A DNA stretch of 64,000 nt. It comes from Tsukamurella sp. PLM1. Lineage in GTDB: Bacteria; Actinomycetota; Actinomycetes; Mycobacteriales; Mycobacteriaceae. Below are positions 55,959-64,000 of the stretch, in pieces. The stretch covers positions 2,170,001 through 2,234,000 of the forward strand of contig NZ_AP025688.1 of assembly GCF_023168325.1 (NCBI RefSeq). Reading direction: 5' to 3'. The notes under the pieces were generated by a model. That model saw nothing but the letters and a program-made list of their open reading frames with translations. It did not search any database and was not told the origin of the DNA. Made by a program: the position numbers and the translations under genes. Numbering within the stretch: the first letter of the stretch is position 1; every line of letters starts with the position of its first letter.

Positions 55959-56043
55959 AACAAGCACCGCACTGCTGCACGAGACACCATTCGTCAGTGA
56001 CGATCCATCGTTCACTCGAGATATCAGGAGGGTGAGCCCACCG

Positions 56044-57132
56044 ATGCCCGCCGCCCCGAAGCCGCGCCCGCGCCCGCGGGTCCGCCTCGTCAACACCGCA
56101 CTGAATCTGGTGGGCCGGCACGGCTTCGCAGACGCGGGCCTCGCCGAGCTGACGGCGCAGTCCCAGGCGTCGAAGAATTCGCTGTACCAGTACTTTCCCG
56201 GTGGCAAGGCCGAGCTGGTGGAGGCATCCACGTCGCTCGCCGGACGCCGGCTCCTGCGGTACATCGACGCCGCCACGTCCAAGGGCGAACCGAAGGAGTG
56301 GATCGGCCGGTTCATCGAGCTGTGGAAGCGGGTCCTGGTCCGCTCCGAGTTCCAGGTCGGGTGCCCGCTTCTGGCGGCCGCGCTCGCCGACGGCGAGCCC
56401 CGCGTCCAGGACGCCGCTACCGCCGCCTACACCGAGTGCGAGCGCAGGTTCGCCGCCGCGCTGGTCGACTACGGCGTCGACGACGCCGGCGCGCTGGTGT
56501 TCGCCTCCGTCTTCATGAGCTCGATCGAGGGCGCCGTCGCCCGGGCCCGCGCGGCGCGCGACATCTATCCGCTCACCGACGTGTACGTGTCGATGATGGC
56601 GCTGCTCGACCTGACGGTCGCCCGCCCCGACGTGGTCCGGGGCTACAGTCGCCGAATGATCCGCGACGACTACACCCTCTGGCTCGACGACTGCTACGCC
56701 GTGGATTCGGAGGGCGTGCGCGCCTACGCGCGCGCCACGAGGTCGCCGCACGTCCCGTATTCGCAGATCCGGGTATTACCCAAGGACACTCCGGTACCTC
56801 CGCTGATCGTTGCGGACCCGGTGTTCAAAGCGGCCGTTCGCCTGCTGGCCGCCGAGATCGATGACTTCGACGTCAGTCGGTTGCTGCACGTGTCGCAGTC
56901 CGTCCGGCAGGTCGATCCGCTGCGCATCGACGACGTGGTCTCGCTCGGTGCCCGCATCACCGATCGGATCACCCGGGCCGGCGTGGATCTGTTCGACGTG
57001 GAGTGCGTGGTCGTCGCGGCCGACGGCCGGCGCATCGAGACGTCGAGCACCGTCGCCTACGCGTCCGATGCGGACGTCCCGGACATCGGCACCGCGTCCG
57101 GCAACGTGGTGATGCACGGCGCGGTGCTCTGA
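56044..57132 (+). CDS. TetR regulator fused to a hotdog (MaoC/ScoF-like) domain
   Basis: The N-terminal part is a TetR protein of the YxaF/LmrA type: RVRLVNTALNLVGRHGFADAGLAELTAQSQASKNSLYQYFPGGKAELV, followed by GCPLLAAALADGEPRVQDAA. From about residue 240 a second domain follows: HVSQSVRQVDPLRIDDVVSLGARITDRITRAGVDLFDVECVVVAADGRRIETSSTVAY, which has the strand pattern of a MaoC-like hotdog. I infer that it binds an acyl-CoA. I start at ATG 56044 with AGGAGG 12 nt upstream; GTG 56032 and ATG 55942 are alternatives. Length 362 residues; usual TetR proteins have about 200. Confidence 0.75.
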   Translation: MPAAPKPRPRPRVRLVNTALNLVGRHGFADAGLAELTAQSQASKNSLYQYFPGGKAELVEASTSLAGRRLLRYIDAATSKGEPKEWIGRFIELWKRVLVRSEFQVGCPLLAAALADGEPRVQDAATAAYTECERRFAAALVDYGVDDAGALVFASVFMSSIEGAVARARAARDIYPLTDVYVSMMALLDLTVARPDVVRGYSRRMIRDDYTLWLDDCYAVDSEGVRAYARATRSPHVPYSQIRVLPKDTPVPPLIVADPVFKAAVRLLAAEIDDFDVSRLLHVSQSVRQVDPLRIDDVVSLGARITDRITRAGVDLFDVECVVVAADGRRIETSSTVAYASDADVPDIGTASGNVVMHGAVL

Positions 57133-57149
57133 CACCGCGCACCGTGACA

Positions 57150-57155
57150 TAGGGT
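57150..57155 (+). promoter_or_regulatory. -10 box of cobN promoter
   Basis: TAGGGT lies 7 nt before ATG 57163. I see no cobalamin riboswitch upstream. Confidence 0.5.
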
Positions 57156-57162
57156 CGCCTTC

Positions 57163-60100
57163 ATGATCCTTCTGCTCTCCACGTCCGACACCGATCTGTT
57201 GAGCGCGAAGGCGAGTGGCGCGGACTACCGCTGGGCCAACCCCGCGCGCATCAGCGTCGACCTGGACCTTCCCGGGCTGCTCGACGGTGCCGACATCGTC
57301 GTCGTCCGCATCCTCGGTGGGCGCCGGTACTGGGAGAACGGGCTCGACGCGCTGGCAGCGAGCGGTAAGCCGGTGGTCGTGGTCTCGGGGAGCAGGCCCC
57401 GGACGCCGACCTCATGGAGGCTTCGACGGTGGCCGCGGGCGTCGCCACCCAAGCACACGCGTACCTCGCCGAGGGCGGGCCCGAGAATCTGGCGCAGCTG
57501 TACCACTTCCTGTCGGACACGATCCTGCTCACCGGCGACGGCTTCGCGCCGCCCGTCGCGGCGCCCCAGTGGGGTCTCGTGCCGCGCGAGCGCGCCGGTG
57601 ACGGACCGCGGATCGGCGTGCTCTACTACCGCGCCCAGCACCTCGCGGGGAACACCGCCTACATCGACGCTCTCGCGACGGCGATCGAGGAGAAGGGCGG
57701 CACGGCCGTACCGATCTTCTGCGCATCGCTGCGCACCGCGGACGACGACCTGTTCGCCGAGCTCGGCACGCTCGACGCGCTGGTCGTGACGGTGCTGGCC
57801 GCGGGCGGCGTCAGCGCCGCGGGTGCCGCGGCGGGCGGCGACGACGAGTCGTGGGACGTGGGCCGCCTGGCGGCGCTGGACATCCCGATCCTGCAGGCCC
57901 TGGCGCTGACCACCTCCCGCGAGCAGTGGGAGGGCAGCGACGACGGCCTCAGCCCTCTCGACGTGGCGACCCAGGTGGCGATCCCGGAGTTCGACGGCCG
58001 CATCATCACCGTGCCGTTCTCGTTCAAGGAGATCGGCGACGACGGGCTGCCCTCGTACGTCCCGGACGCCGAGCGCGCCGCCCGGGTCGCCGGTCTCGCG
58101 CTGCGGCACGCGCGGCTGCGTTCGGTCCCGAACGCGGACAAGAAGATCGCGCTCATGCTCTCGGCGTACCCCACCAAGCACGCCCGCATCGGCAACGCCG
58201 TCGGCCTCGATACGCCGCAGTCGGCGCTCGAGCTGATCCGCAGGCTCGTGGGCGCGGGCTACGACCTGGGGAACGCGCCCGGCGCCGCCCCCGACGTCCC
58301 CGGGTTGGCGGCCGACGACTCCGACGCGTTCATCCACGCGGTGATCGCCCGCGGCGGCCAGGACCCCGACTGGCTGTCGGACGAGCGCCTCGACGGGAGT
58401 GAGGTCACCGTCGACCCCGGGATGTACCGTGCGTGGTTCGCGACGCTCCCGCAGGAACTGCGCGACGCGGTGACCGAACACTGGGGCGAGGCCCCCGGCG
58501 CGCTCTTCACCACCGGCTCGGGCGACATCGCGATCGCCGCCCTGCGGTTCGGCAACCTCACGGTGATGGTGCAGCCGCCCCGGGGCTTCGGCGAGAACCC
58601 CGTCGCGATCTACCACGACCCGGACCTGCCGCCCAGCCACCACTACCTGGCGAGCTACCGCTGGATCGCGGACCGCGAGCACGGCTTCGGGGCCGACGCG
58701 GTGATCCACCTCGGCAAGCACGGCAACCTCGAGTGGCTGCCGGGTAAGACGCTCGGCATGTCCGCGTCCTGCGGCACCGACGCCGCGCTCGGCGACCTGC
58801 CGCTCGTCTACCCGTTCCTCGTCAACGACCCTGGCGAGGGGACCCAGGCCAAGCGCCGCGCCCACGCGGTGCTCGTCGACCACCTCATCCCGCCGATGGC
58901 CCGCGCCGAGAGCTACGGCGACATCGCCCGGCTCGAGCAGCACCTCGACGAGTACGCGAATGTGCAGAGCCTGGACCCGGCGAAGCTGCCGATGATCCGG
59001 CAGCAGATCTGGACCCTGCTGCAGGCCGCGAAGCTCGATCACGACCTGGGGCTGACCGACCAGCCCGACGAGGACGCCTTCGACGACATGATCCTGCACG
59101 TCGACGGCTGGCTGTGCGAGATCAAGGACGTGCAGATCCGCGACGGCCTGCACATCCTGGGCGCCGCACCCTCGGGGGAGGCGGAGACCGATCTCGTGCT
59201 CGCCATGCTCCGGGCGAAGCAGATGTGGGCCGGCGCCGTACACACGCCCGGCCTGCGCGAGGCCCTCGGCCTGGAAGAGGACGGGACCGCCTCGAAGGCG
59301 AAAACGGATGAGTTCGAGGCCCGCGCCCGCGAGCTCGTCGTCGCCGCCGCAGCCGTGGACTGGGCACCGTCGGCCATGCCCGGCCTCACCGACGACCCGG
59401 CGGTGGCCACGATCCTCGACTTCGCGGCCACCGAGATCGTGCCCCGCCTGCGCCGCACCGGCGACGAGATCGACAACGTGCTCCGCGCGCTGAACGGCGG
59501 ATTCGTGCCGGCCGGGCCGTCGGGCTCGCCGCTGCGCGGCCTGGTGAACGTGCTCCCCACGGGGCGGAACTTCTACTCCGTGGATCCGAAGGCCGTGCCG
59601 TCGCGGCTCGCCTGGGCGACGGGCCAGGAGCTCGCCGCCTCGCTGGTGGACCGGTACCGCGCCGAGCACGGTGAGTACCCGAAGTCCGCCGGGCTGTCGG
59701 TGTGGGGCACCTCTGCCATGCGCACAGCGGGCGACGACATCGCGGAGGTCCTGGCTCTGCTGGGCGTCACGCCGGTGTGGGACGAGCAGTCCCGCCGCGT
59801 CTCCGGCCTCGAGGTCATCGGGCTGGAGGAGCTGGGCCGCCCGCGCATCGACGTGACGGTTCGCATCTCCGGTTTCTTCCGCGACGCCTTCCCGCACGTC
59901 GTGGCGATGCTCGACGACGCCGTCCAGCTGGTGGCGCAGCTCGACGAATCGGACACCGACAATCACGTGGCCGCGCACACCCGCGCCGCGATCGCCGAGC
60001 ACGGGGATCAGCGGCGTGCCACGACCCGCGTCTTCGGCTCGAAGCCGGGCACCTACGGCGCCGGCCTGCTGCAGCTCATCGATTCGAAGAACTGGCGCAG

Positions 60101-60743
60101 CGACGCCGACCTCGCCGAGGTCTACACGGCCTGGGGCGGCTATGCCTACGGCCGCGGGCTCGACGGTGCGCCCGCCGCCGACGACATGCGCGCGGCGTAC
60201 CGGCGGATCAACGTGGCGGCCAAGAACATCGACACCCGCGAGCACGACATCGCGGATTCGGACGACTACTTCCAGTACCACGGCGGCATGGTCGCGACGG
60301 TGCGGCATCTCACGGGGTCCGCCCCCGAGGCGTACGTCGGCGACTCCACTCGCCCGGACTCGGTGCGCACGCGCACGCTGAGCGAGGAGACGAACCGGGT
60401 CTTCCGCGCCCGCGTCGTGAACCCCCGCTGGATGGCGGCGATGCGCCGGCACGGCTACAAGGGCGCCTTCGAGATGGCAGCGACGGTCGACTACCTCTTC
60501 GGCTTCGACGCCACCGCCGGCGTGATGGCCGACTGGATGTACGAGAAGCTCACCGAGAACTACGTCCTCGATCCCGAGAACCGGAAGTTCATGGACGAGT
60601 CCAACCCGTGGGCGCTGCACGGCATCGCCGAGCGGCTCCTCGAGGCGTCGCAGCGCGAACTGTGGAAGGAACCCGATCCCGAACTGCTCGCCGCCCTCCA
60701 GCAGGCCTACCTCGATACCGAGGGCGACCTCGAGGACCGCTGA
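57163..60743 (+). CDS. cobN: CobN, cobaltochelatase large subunit (one frameshift)
   Basis: CobN is the large subunit of the ATP-dependent chelatase that inserts cobalt into hydrogenobyrinate a,c-diamide; CobS and CobT-like partners are not in this window. The joined protein of about 1,193 residues is full length. It shows MILLLSTSDTDLLSAKASG, VLYYRAQHLAGNTAYIDALA, IHLGKHGNLEWLPGKTLGMSASCGTD, VNVLPTGRNFYSVDPKAVPS, GYAYGRGLDG and VARTLSEETNRVFRARVVNPRW-like end regions. The break is at GGGG 57387-57390; one added G joins VVVSGEQAPDADLMEAST. Confidence 0.94.
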
Positions 60744-60789
60744 CCCCGCAATTGAACACCGTTCCTGTCCAGCGCGACCTGGGGCGAAT

Positions 60790-60809
60790 CCAAGGGGCTA
60801 GCGCAACAC
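60790..60809 (+). repeat. Left terminal inverted repeat of the IS30 element
   Basis: CCAAGGGGCTAGCGCAACAC, identical to the reverse complement of the right end. Confidence 0.9.
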
Positions 60810-60813
60810 GGCT

Positions 60814-62031
60814 CTACGCTGCTTGTTCGGATAGTAGTCGGTCGAGTGCCTCGGCTGGTGTGTGCCAGTCGAGGCGCTTGCGGGGCCGGCGGTTGAGTTG
60901 GGCGGCGACGAGGTCGAGGTAGCCCGGGCCCCACTGTGACAGGTCGGTGCCTTTGGGGAAGTACTGACGGAGAAGCCCGTTGGTGTTCTCGTTGCTGCCG
61001 CGTTGCCATGGTGAGCGTGGATCGCAGAAGTAGATATCGATCCCCGTTGCGGCGGTGACCAGTTCGTGCTTGGTCATCTCGATGCCTTGATCCCAGGTCA
61101 GGGAACGTTGAAGCTGTTCGGGTAGTTCTCCGATCTTGTCGATCAGCGCCGCAGCGACGGTCTCGGCGGTGTGATCGCCGGGCAGGTGCAGCAGCATGAC
61201 GAACCCGGTCGCTCGTTCGACGAGGGTGCCGATCGCGGACCCGGAGGCGGTCGATCCGAGGATCAGATCGCCTTCCCAGTCGCCGGGGATCGCCCGGTCC
61301 TCCACGTCTTTCGGGCGCTCGCTGATATTGACCATGTTCGGTATCCGATTCCGGACGGTGTTGCTGCGCTGCGGCTTACGAAGCTTCCTCCCGGTGCGCA
61401 GATGCGTGGTCAGCTCGCGGCGCAACTCGCCGCGCCCCTGAACGTAGAGGGCCTTGTAGATCGTCTCGTCGGACACACGCATCTCCGGGTCGTCGGGGAA
61501 CTCCACCCGCAACCGGTTCGAGATCTGCTCCGGGCTGAAGTCGTCTTCGAGCCACTGTTGCACCACCTGCTGCAGCCGAGGGTTCGAGGCCAACTTCCCC
61601 GGTACCGTCCTGCAGGCCGCGGCATCGGCCGCGGCCTGCGCTGTGCTCGCCCGATACCGCCGCTCCCGCTCATACTCATACCGCCGGCCGTTGACCGTCC
61701 GACCGTGGATGAACGTTCCCGCACGGCGCAGCTCCCGGCTGATCGTGCTCGGCGAGCGCCCCAACCGGTCAGCGATCGCACGCACCGTCAGCCGATCGGC
61801 CCTGAGCAGGGCAATCTCCTCCCGCTCGGCAAAATCAAGCCTTCGGTACGAGGGCTCACCGGTTCGGATCGCGGGCTTCATTCCTCCACGATCGTTGAAC
61901 CACCGGCTTGCCAGCCTCTCCGACACGCCCGCACCAGCGGCCGCGCTCGCGACAGTCTTACCGCTGCGGATCTGATCCCAGAACGGACGCTCCCGCTCCG
62001 CCGGACTCTTCGGCCTTCCCACCAGGCACAC
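60814..62031 (-). CDS. IS30-family transposase
   Basis: The 405-residue protein has an N-terminal helix-turn-helix (ALLRADRLTVRAIADRLGRSPSTISRELRR) that binds the ends, and a DDE domain: DWEGDLILG (first Asp), TWDQGIEMTKH (second Asp) and RGSNENTNGLLRQYFPKGTDL (Glu), the IS30 signature. Length is normal for actinobacterial IS30 members. I start at GTG 62031; GTG 62022 has a better-spaced GAGG. The frame is unbroken, so the element may still move. Confidence 0.94.
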   Translation of the reverse strand: MCLVGRPKSPAERERPFWDQIRSGKTVASAAAGAGVSERLASRWFNDRGGMKPAIRTGEPSYRRLDFAEREEIALLRADRLTVRAIADRLGRSPSTISRELRRAGTFIHGRTVNGRRYEYERERRYRASTAQAAADAAACRTVPGKLASNPRLQQVVQQWLEDDFSPEQISNRLRVEFPDDPEMRVSDETIYKALYVQGRGELRRELTTHLRTGRKLRKPQRSNTVRNRIPNMVNISERPKDVEDRAIPGDWEGDLILGSTASGSAIGTLVERATGFVMLLHLPGDHTAETVAAALIDKIGELPEQLQRSLTWDQGIEMTKHELVTAATGIDIYFCDPRSPWQRGSNENTNGLLRQYFPKGTDLSQWGPGYLDLVAAQLNRRPRKRLDWHTPAEALDRLLSEQAA

Positions 62032-62045
62032 CTCATCTACCTCTG

Positions 62046-62065
62046 GTGTTGCGCTAGCCCCTTGG
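62046..62065 (-). repeat. Right terminal inverted repeat of the IS30 element
   Basis: GTGTTGCGCTAGCCCCTTGG on the plus strand, the exact complement of the left end. Confidence 0.9.
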
Positions 62066-62151
62066 ACCCGAGTGGGGTTTCACCGACCGAAACAGTGTTC
62101 AATCGCGAGGGGGGCCGGGAACCATTCGCCCGGTTCGCCCGTTGTACGGGT

Positions 62152-62649
62152 ATGAAGCTCTTCGCGTTCCTGACCTACGTCGTCGTGGAGATCGCGGCGT
62201 TCGCTTCGCTGGTGGCCTGGCTCGGATTCGGGTGGGGCGTGCTGGCGGTCATCGCCGCGACCGCCCTCGGCGTGCTCATGCTGCGGCGCACCGCCTCGGG
62301 CGTCCTGCGTGACCTGGGGGAGGCCCTCGACGGGCAGCGGTCCGCGGGTCCCGCGCTCATGGACACCGCGATCCTCGCGGCGGCCGTCTTCCTGCTCGCC
62401 GTCCCCGGCGTGGTGAGCACGGCCGCGGGCCTGCTCCTGCTGGTCAAGCCGGTCCGCGCGGTGGTCCGTCCCGCGGTCGCGTACGTGGGCGCCAAGCGCG
62501 TCGCCTCCTTCGTGGAGGAGTCGGGACTGGTCACCGTCCTGGCCGGACAGCCGCGCGGGTACGGCACCGTCGTCGACGGTGCCGTGGTCCCGCCCGCCGG
62601 GCCCGGCACCGGACCGCGGCCGGGATACCGGGAGTTGCCGCCCGCGTAG
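62152..62649 (+). CDS. FxsA-family membrane protein
   Basis: The 165-residue protein starts MKLFAFLTYVVVEIAAFASLVAWLGFGWGVLAVI, then LLLLVKPVRAVVRPAV after further hydrophobic segments (MDTAILAAAVFLLAVPGVVS), the FxsA pattern. E. coli FxsA relieves phage T7 exclusion when overproduced; its normal role is unclear. It precedes the amidohydrolase gene, as the fxsA-ppm1 neighbourhood does in mycobacteria. The C-terminal 40 residues are Gly/Pro-rich. Confidence 0.87.
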   Translation: MKLFAFLTYVVVEIAAFASLVAWLGFGWGVLAVIAATALGVLMLRRTASGVLRDLGEALDGQRSAGPALMDTAILAAAVFLLAVPGVVSTAAGLLLLVKPVRAVVRPAVAYVGAKRVASFVEESGLVTVLAGQPRGYGTVVDGAVVPPAGPGTGPRPGYRELPPA

Positions 62650-62668
62650 CAATTGGCAGACTGGTCCG

Positions 62669-64000
62669 GTGACCGCAGAACTCCTCGTCGGCGGGCGGAT
62701 CTACACGCCCACATCCACCTCAGCCACCGCCCTCGCCCATGAGAACGGTGTCGTGACCTGGATCGGCGAGGACCACGCCGCGCGCGCCCTGCACCCGGAC
62801 CTGCCCGTCACCGACCTCGACGGGGTGTTCGTCGCCCCGGCGTTCGTCGACACCCATGTGCACCTCACCGCGACGGGGCTCGCGCTCACCGGCCCCGACC
62901 TCTCGGGCAGCGCGCAGGCGCTGCAGGCCGCGCTCGCCGCCGCCCCCGGCGCCACCGTCATCGCCCGGGGCTGGGACGACACCAACTGGAAGCGTCCGCT
63001 CCAGCGCACCGACCTCGACGAGAACCGCCTCGTCTACGCGGCCCGCGTCGACGAGCACTCCGCGCAGGCCAGCACCGCCCTGCGGGCGCTCGTCCCGGGC
63101 CTGGAGGGCCTCGCCGGTTTCTCGCCCGACGGTCCGCTCACCGCCGCCGCCCACCACGCCGTCCGCGCGGCGGCCCTCGCGTCGCTCACCGACGCGCAGA
63201 TCACCGCCGCCCAGACCGCGGCCCTCGACGCCGCGGCCGCCGCCGGCATCGCCGCCGTGCACGAGTGCGGCGGTCCCGACATCGCGGGCGAGCGCGACTT
63301 CGCGCTCCTCGGCGCCCTCACTCACGGGGTCCACGTGCGCCGCTACTGGGGCGAGGCGGCCCGCGACGCGGAGCACGCGCGCGCGATCGTCGAGCGCACG
63401 GGCGCCGACGGCCTGGCGGGCGACCTCTTCGTCGACGGTTCGCTCGGCAGCCGCACCGCGCTGCTGCACGCGCCGTACGCGGACGCACCGTCGAACGGCG
63501 TGGGGTACCTCGACCAGGAGACCGTCACCGCGCACCTGCTGGCGTGCACCGAGGCCCGCATCCAGGCGGGCTTCCACGCCATCGGCGACGCTGCCGTGGC
63601 CCGGGTCGTCGCCGGCGTCGATGCCGCGGCCAGCGCGCACGGCGGCCCCCTGCTGGCCGCCTGCGGGCACCGGATCGAGCACGCCGAGATGGTCACCCCT
63701 GAGGAGGCGGCCCAGCTCGGCGACTGGGGCGTGATCGCCTCGATGCAGCCGCAGTTCGACGCGCTCTGGGGCGGACCGGACGGCATGTACACCCGCCGCC
63801 TGGGTGCCGAGCGCGCCGCGACCCTCAACGACTTCGCCCTGCTCGCGAAGAACGCCGTGCCGCTGGCCTTCTCGTCGGATTCGCCCGTGACCCCGCTCGA
63901 CCCGTGGGCCGCACTGCGCGCCGCGGTACAGCACCGCACGCCCGGCAGCGCGATCTCGCCCCGCGCCGCCTTCGCCGCCGCCACCCGTGGGGCGTGGCGG
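62669..64000 (+). CDS. Amidohydrolase family protein (YtcJ-like), 3' end outside window
   Basis: The visible 444 residues begin TAELLVGGRIYTPTSTSATALAHENG, the metal-dependent amidohydrolase N-terminal beta sandwich. The HxH metal motif follows in FVDTHVHLTATGL, then LFVDGSLGSRTALLHAPY, FHAIGDAAVARV, GHRIEHAEMV and SSDSPVTPLDPW (late Asp). The YtcJ subfamily hydrolyses amide or formyl bonds of small molecules. I start at GTG 62669, 6 nt after CAGACT. The last part lies beyond the right edge. Confidence 0.9.
   Translation, partial: MTAELLVGGRIYTPTSTSATALAHENGVVTWIGEDHAARALHPDLPVTDLDGVFVAPAFVDTHVHLTATGLALTGPDLSGSAQALQAALAAAPGATVIARGWDDTNWKRPLQRTDLDENRLVYAARVDEHSAQASTALRALVPGLEGLAGFSPDGPLTAAAHHAVRAAALASLTDAQITAAQTAALDAAAAAGIAAVHECGGPDIAGERDFALLGALTHGVHVRRYWGEAARDAEHARAIVERTGADGLAGDLFVDGSLGSRTALLHAPYADAPSNGVGYLDQETVTAHLLACTEARIQAGFHAIGDAAVARVVAGVDAAASAHGGPLLAACGHRIEHAEMVTPEEAAQLGDWGVIASMQPQFDALWGGPDGMYTRRLGAERAATLNDFALLAKNAVPLAFSSDSPVTPLDPWAALRAAVQHRTPGSAISPRAAFAAATRGAWR

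Larger units (their letters stand above)
60790..62065. mobile_element. IS30-family insertion sequence, intact
   Basis: The element of 1,276 bp is bounded by perfect 20-bp inverted repeats and holds a single transposase gene on the minus strand filling nearly all of it. It lies 46 bp after cobN. The flanks read GCGAAT on the left and ACCCG on the right; no clear target duplication is seen. It sits at the centre of an imperfect 19-bp inverted repeat (60751-60769 and 62085-62103). Confidence 0.9.

Noticed and set aside
57225..60620. A 1,131-codon open frame on the minus strand opposite cobN
   Set aside because: It is the high-GC shadow of cobN: rich in Arg, Val, Gly and His, with no recognisable domain, while the plus strand encodes a complete CobN.
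60744..62151. Composite transposon or genomic-island boundary around the IS30 element
   Set aside because: Only one insertion sequence is present, and the flanking genes (cobN, FxsA) are ordinary chromosomal genes with the same base composition.

Overview
The window is about 70% G+C with dense, mostly coupled genes. Its backbone matches the mycolic-acid actinobacteria (Mycobacteriales): mshC, metH, hisE-hisG, trmI, the complete Pup-proteasome set (mpa, dop, pup, prcB, prcA, pafA, pafB, pafC), tatA-tatC-helY and the cob genes occur in an order close to the Mycobacterium tuberculosis Rv2130c-Rv2051c stretch. TIGR04222 proteins, a MetP/MetS transporter and the lack of mycobacterial insertions suggest a Tsukamurella- or Gordonia-like genus. 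That is inference; no rRNA is present to confirm it.

Layout. 1-2554: a DUF692 (MNIO) enzyme cut by the left edge, translationally coupled to two tandem TIGR04222 membrane proteins with Gly/Cys tails. 2.8-9.6 kb: mshC (mycothiol), PAC2 protein, metH, small genes. 9.7-16.6 kb: secreted 5'-nucleotidase lipoprotein, HAD hydrolase, membrane alpha/beta hydrolase, hisE-hisG, thioesterase. 16.7-36.3 kb: trmI and the Pup-proteasome system, interrupted by an FHA-ABC exporter, a Phd/PIN toxin-antitoxin pair, a Ddn-like gene, a CPBP protease, metP-metS and an SDR/TetR pair, then tatA-tatC. 36.3-43.8 kb: helY, DUF4333 protein, 5'-3' exonuclease, M24 peptidase, sugar porter, F420-type oxidoreductase. 43.8-60.7 kb: cobalamin synthesis in three units (SDR-cobL-cobM-cobK; fabH-cobG-cobH-cobIJ-DUF1330 on the minus strand; cobN), with a block of transporter and regulator genes between. 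60.8-62.1 kb: an intact IS30-family element. Then an FxsA protein and an amidohydrolase cut by the right edge.

How it works together. Cobalamin made by the cob genes can serve the B12-dependent MetH, while MetP/MetS imports methionine. Pup is attached by PafA, removed by Dop, and pupylated proteins are unfolded by Mpa into the PrcAB core; PafBC is the WYL-domain DNA-damage regulator.

Two window-wide signals stand out. First, the 8-mer GACGGTGC/GCACCGTC occurs about 65 times by eye on both strands and in all codon phases, against about 5 expected from composition. Second, many genes show a TANNNT box exactly 6 nt before ATG/GTG, i.e. leaderless transcription; this fixes several start codons. 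No stretch over 300 bases lacks a gene.

Caution: about 30 single-base indels, nearly all one base missing from a G or C run, break otherwise intact core genes (metH, mpa, pafA, helY, cobN and others). I treat these as probable sequence errors, annotate the whole gene, and give the break positions.
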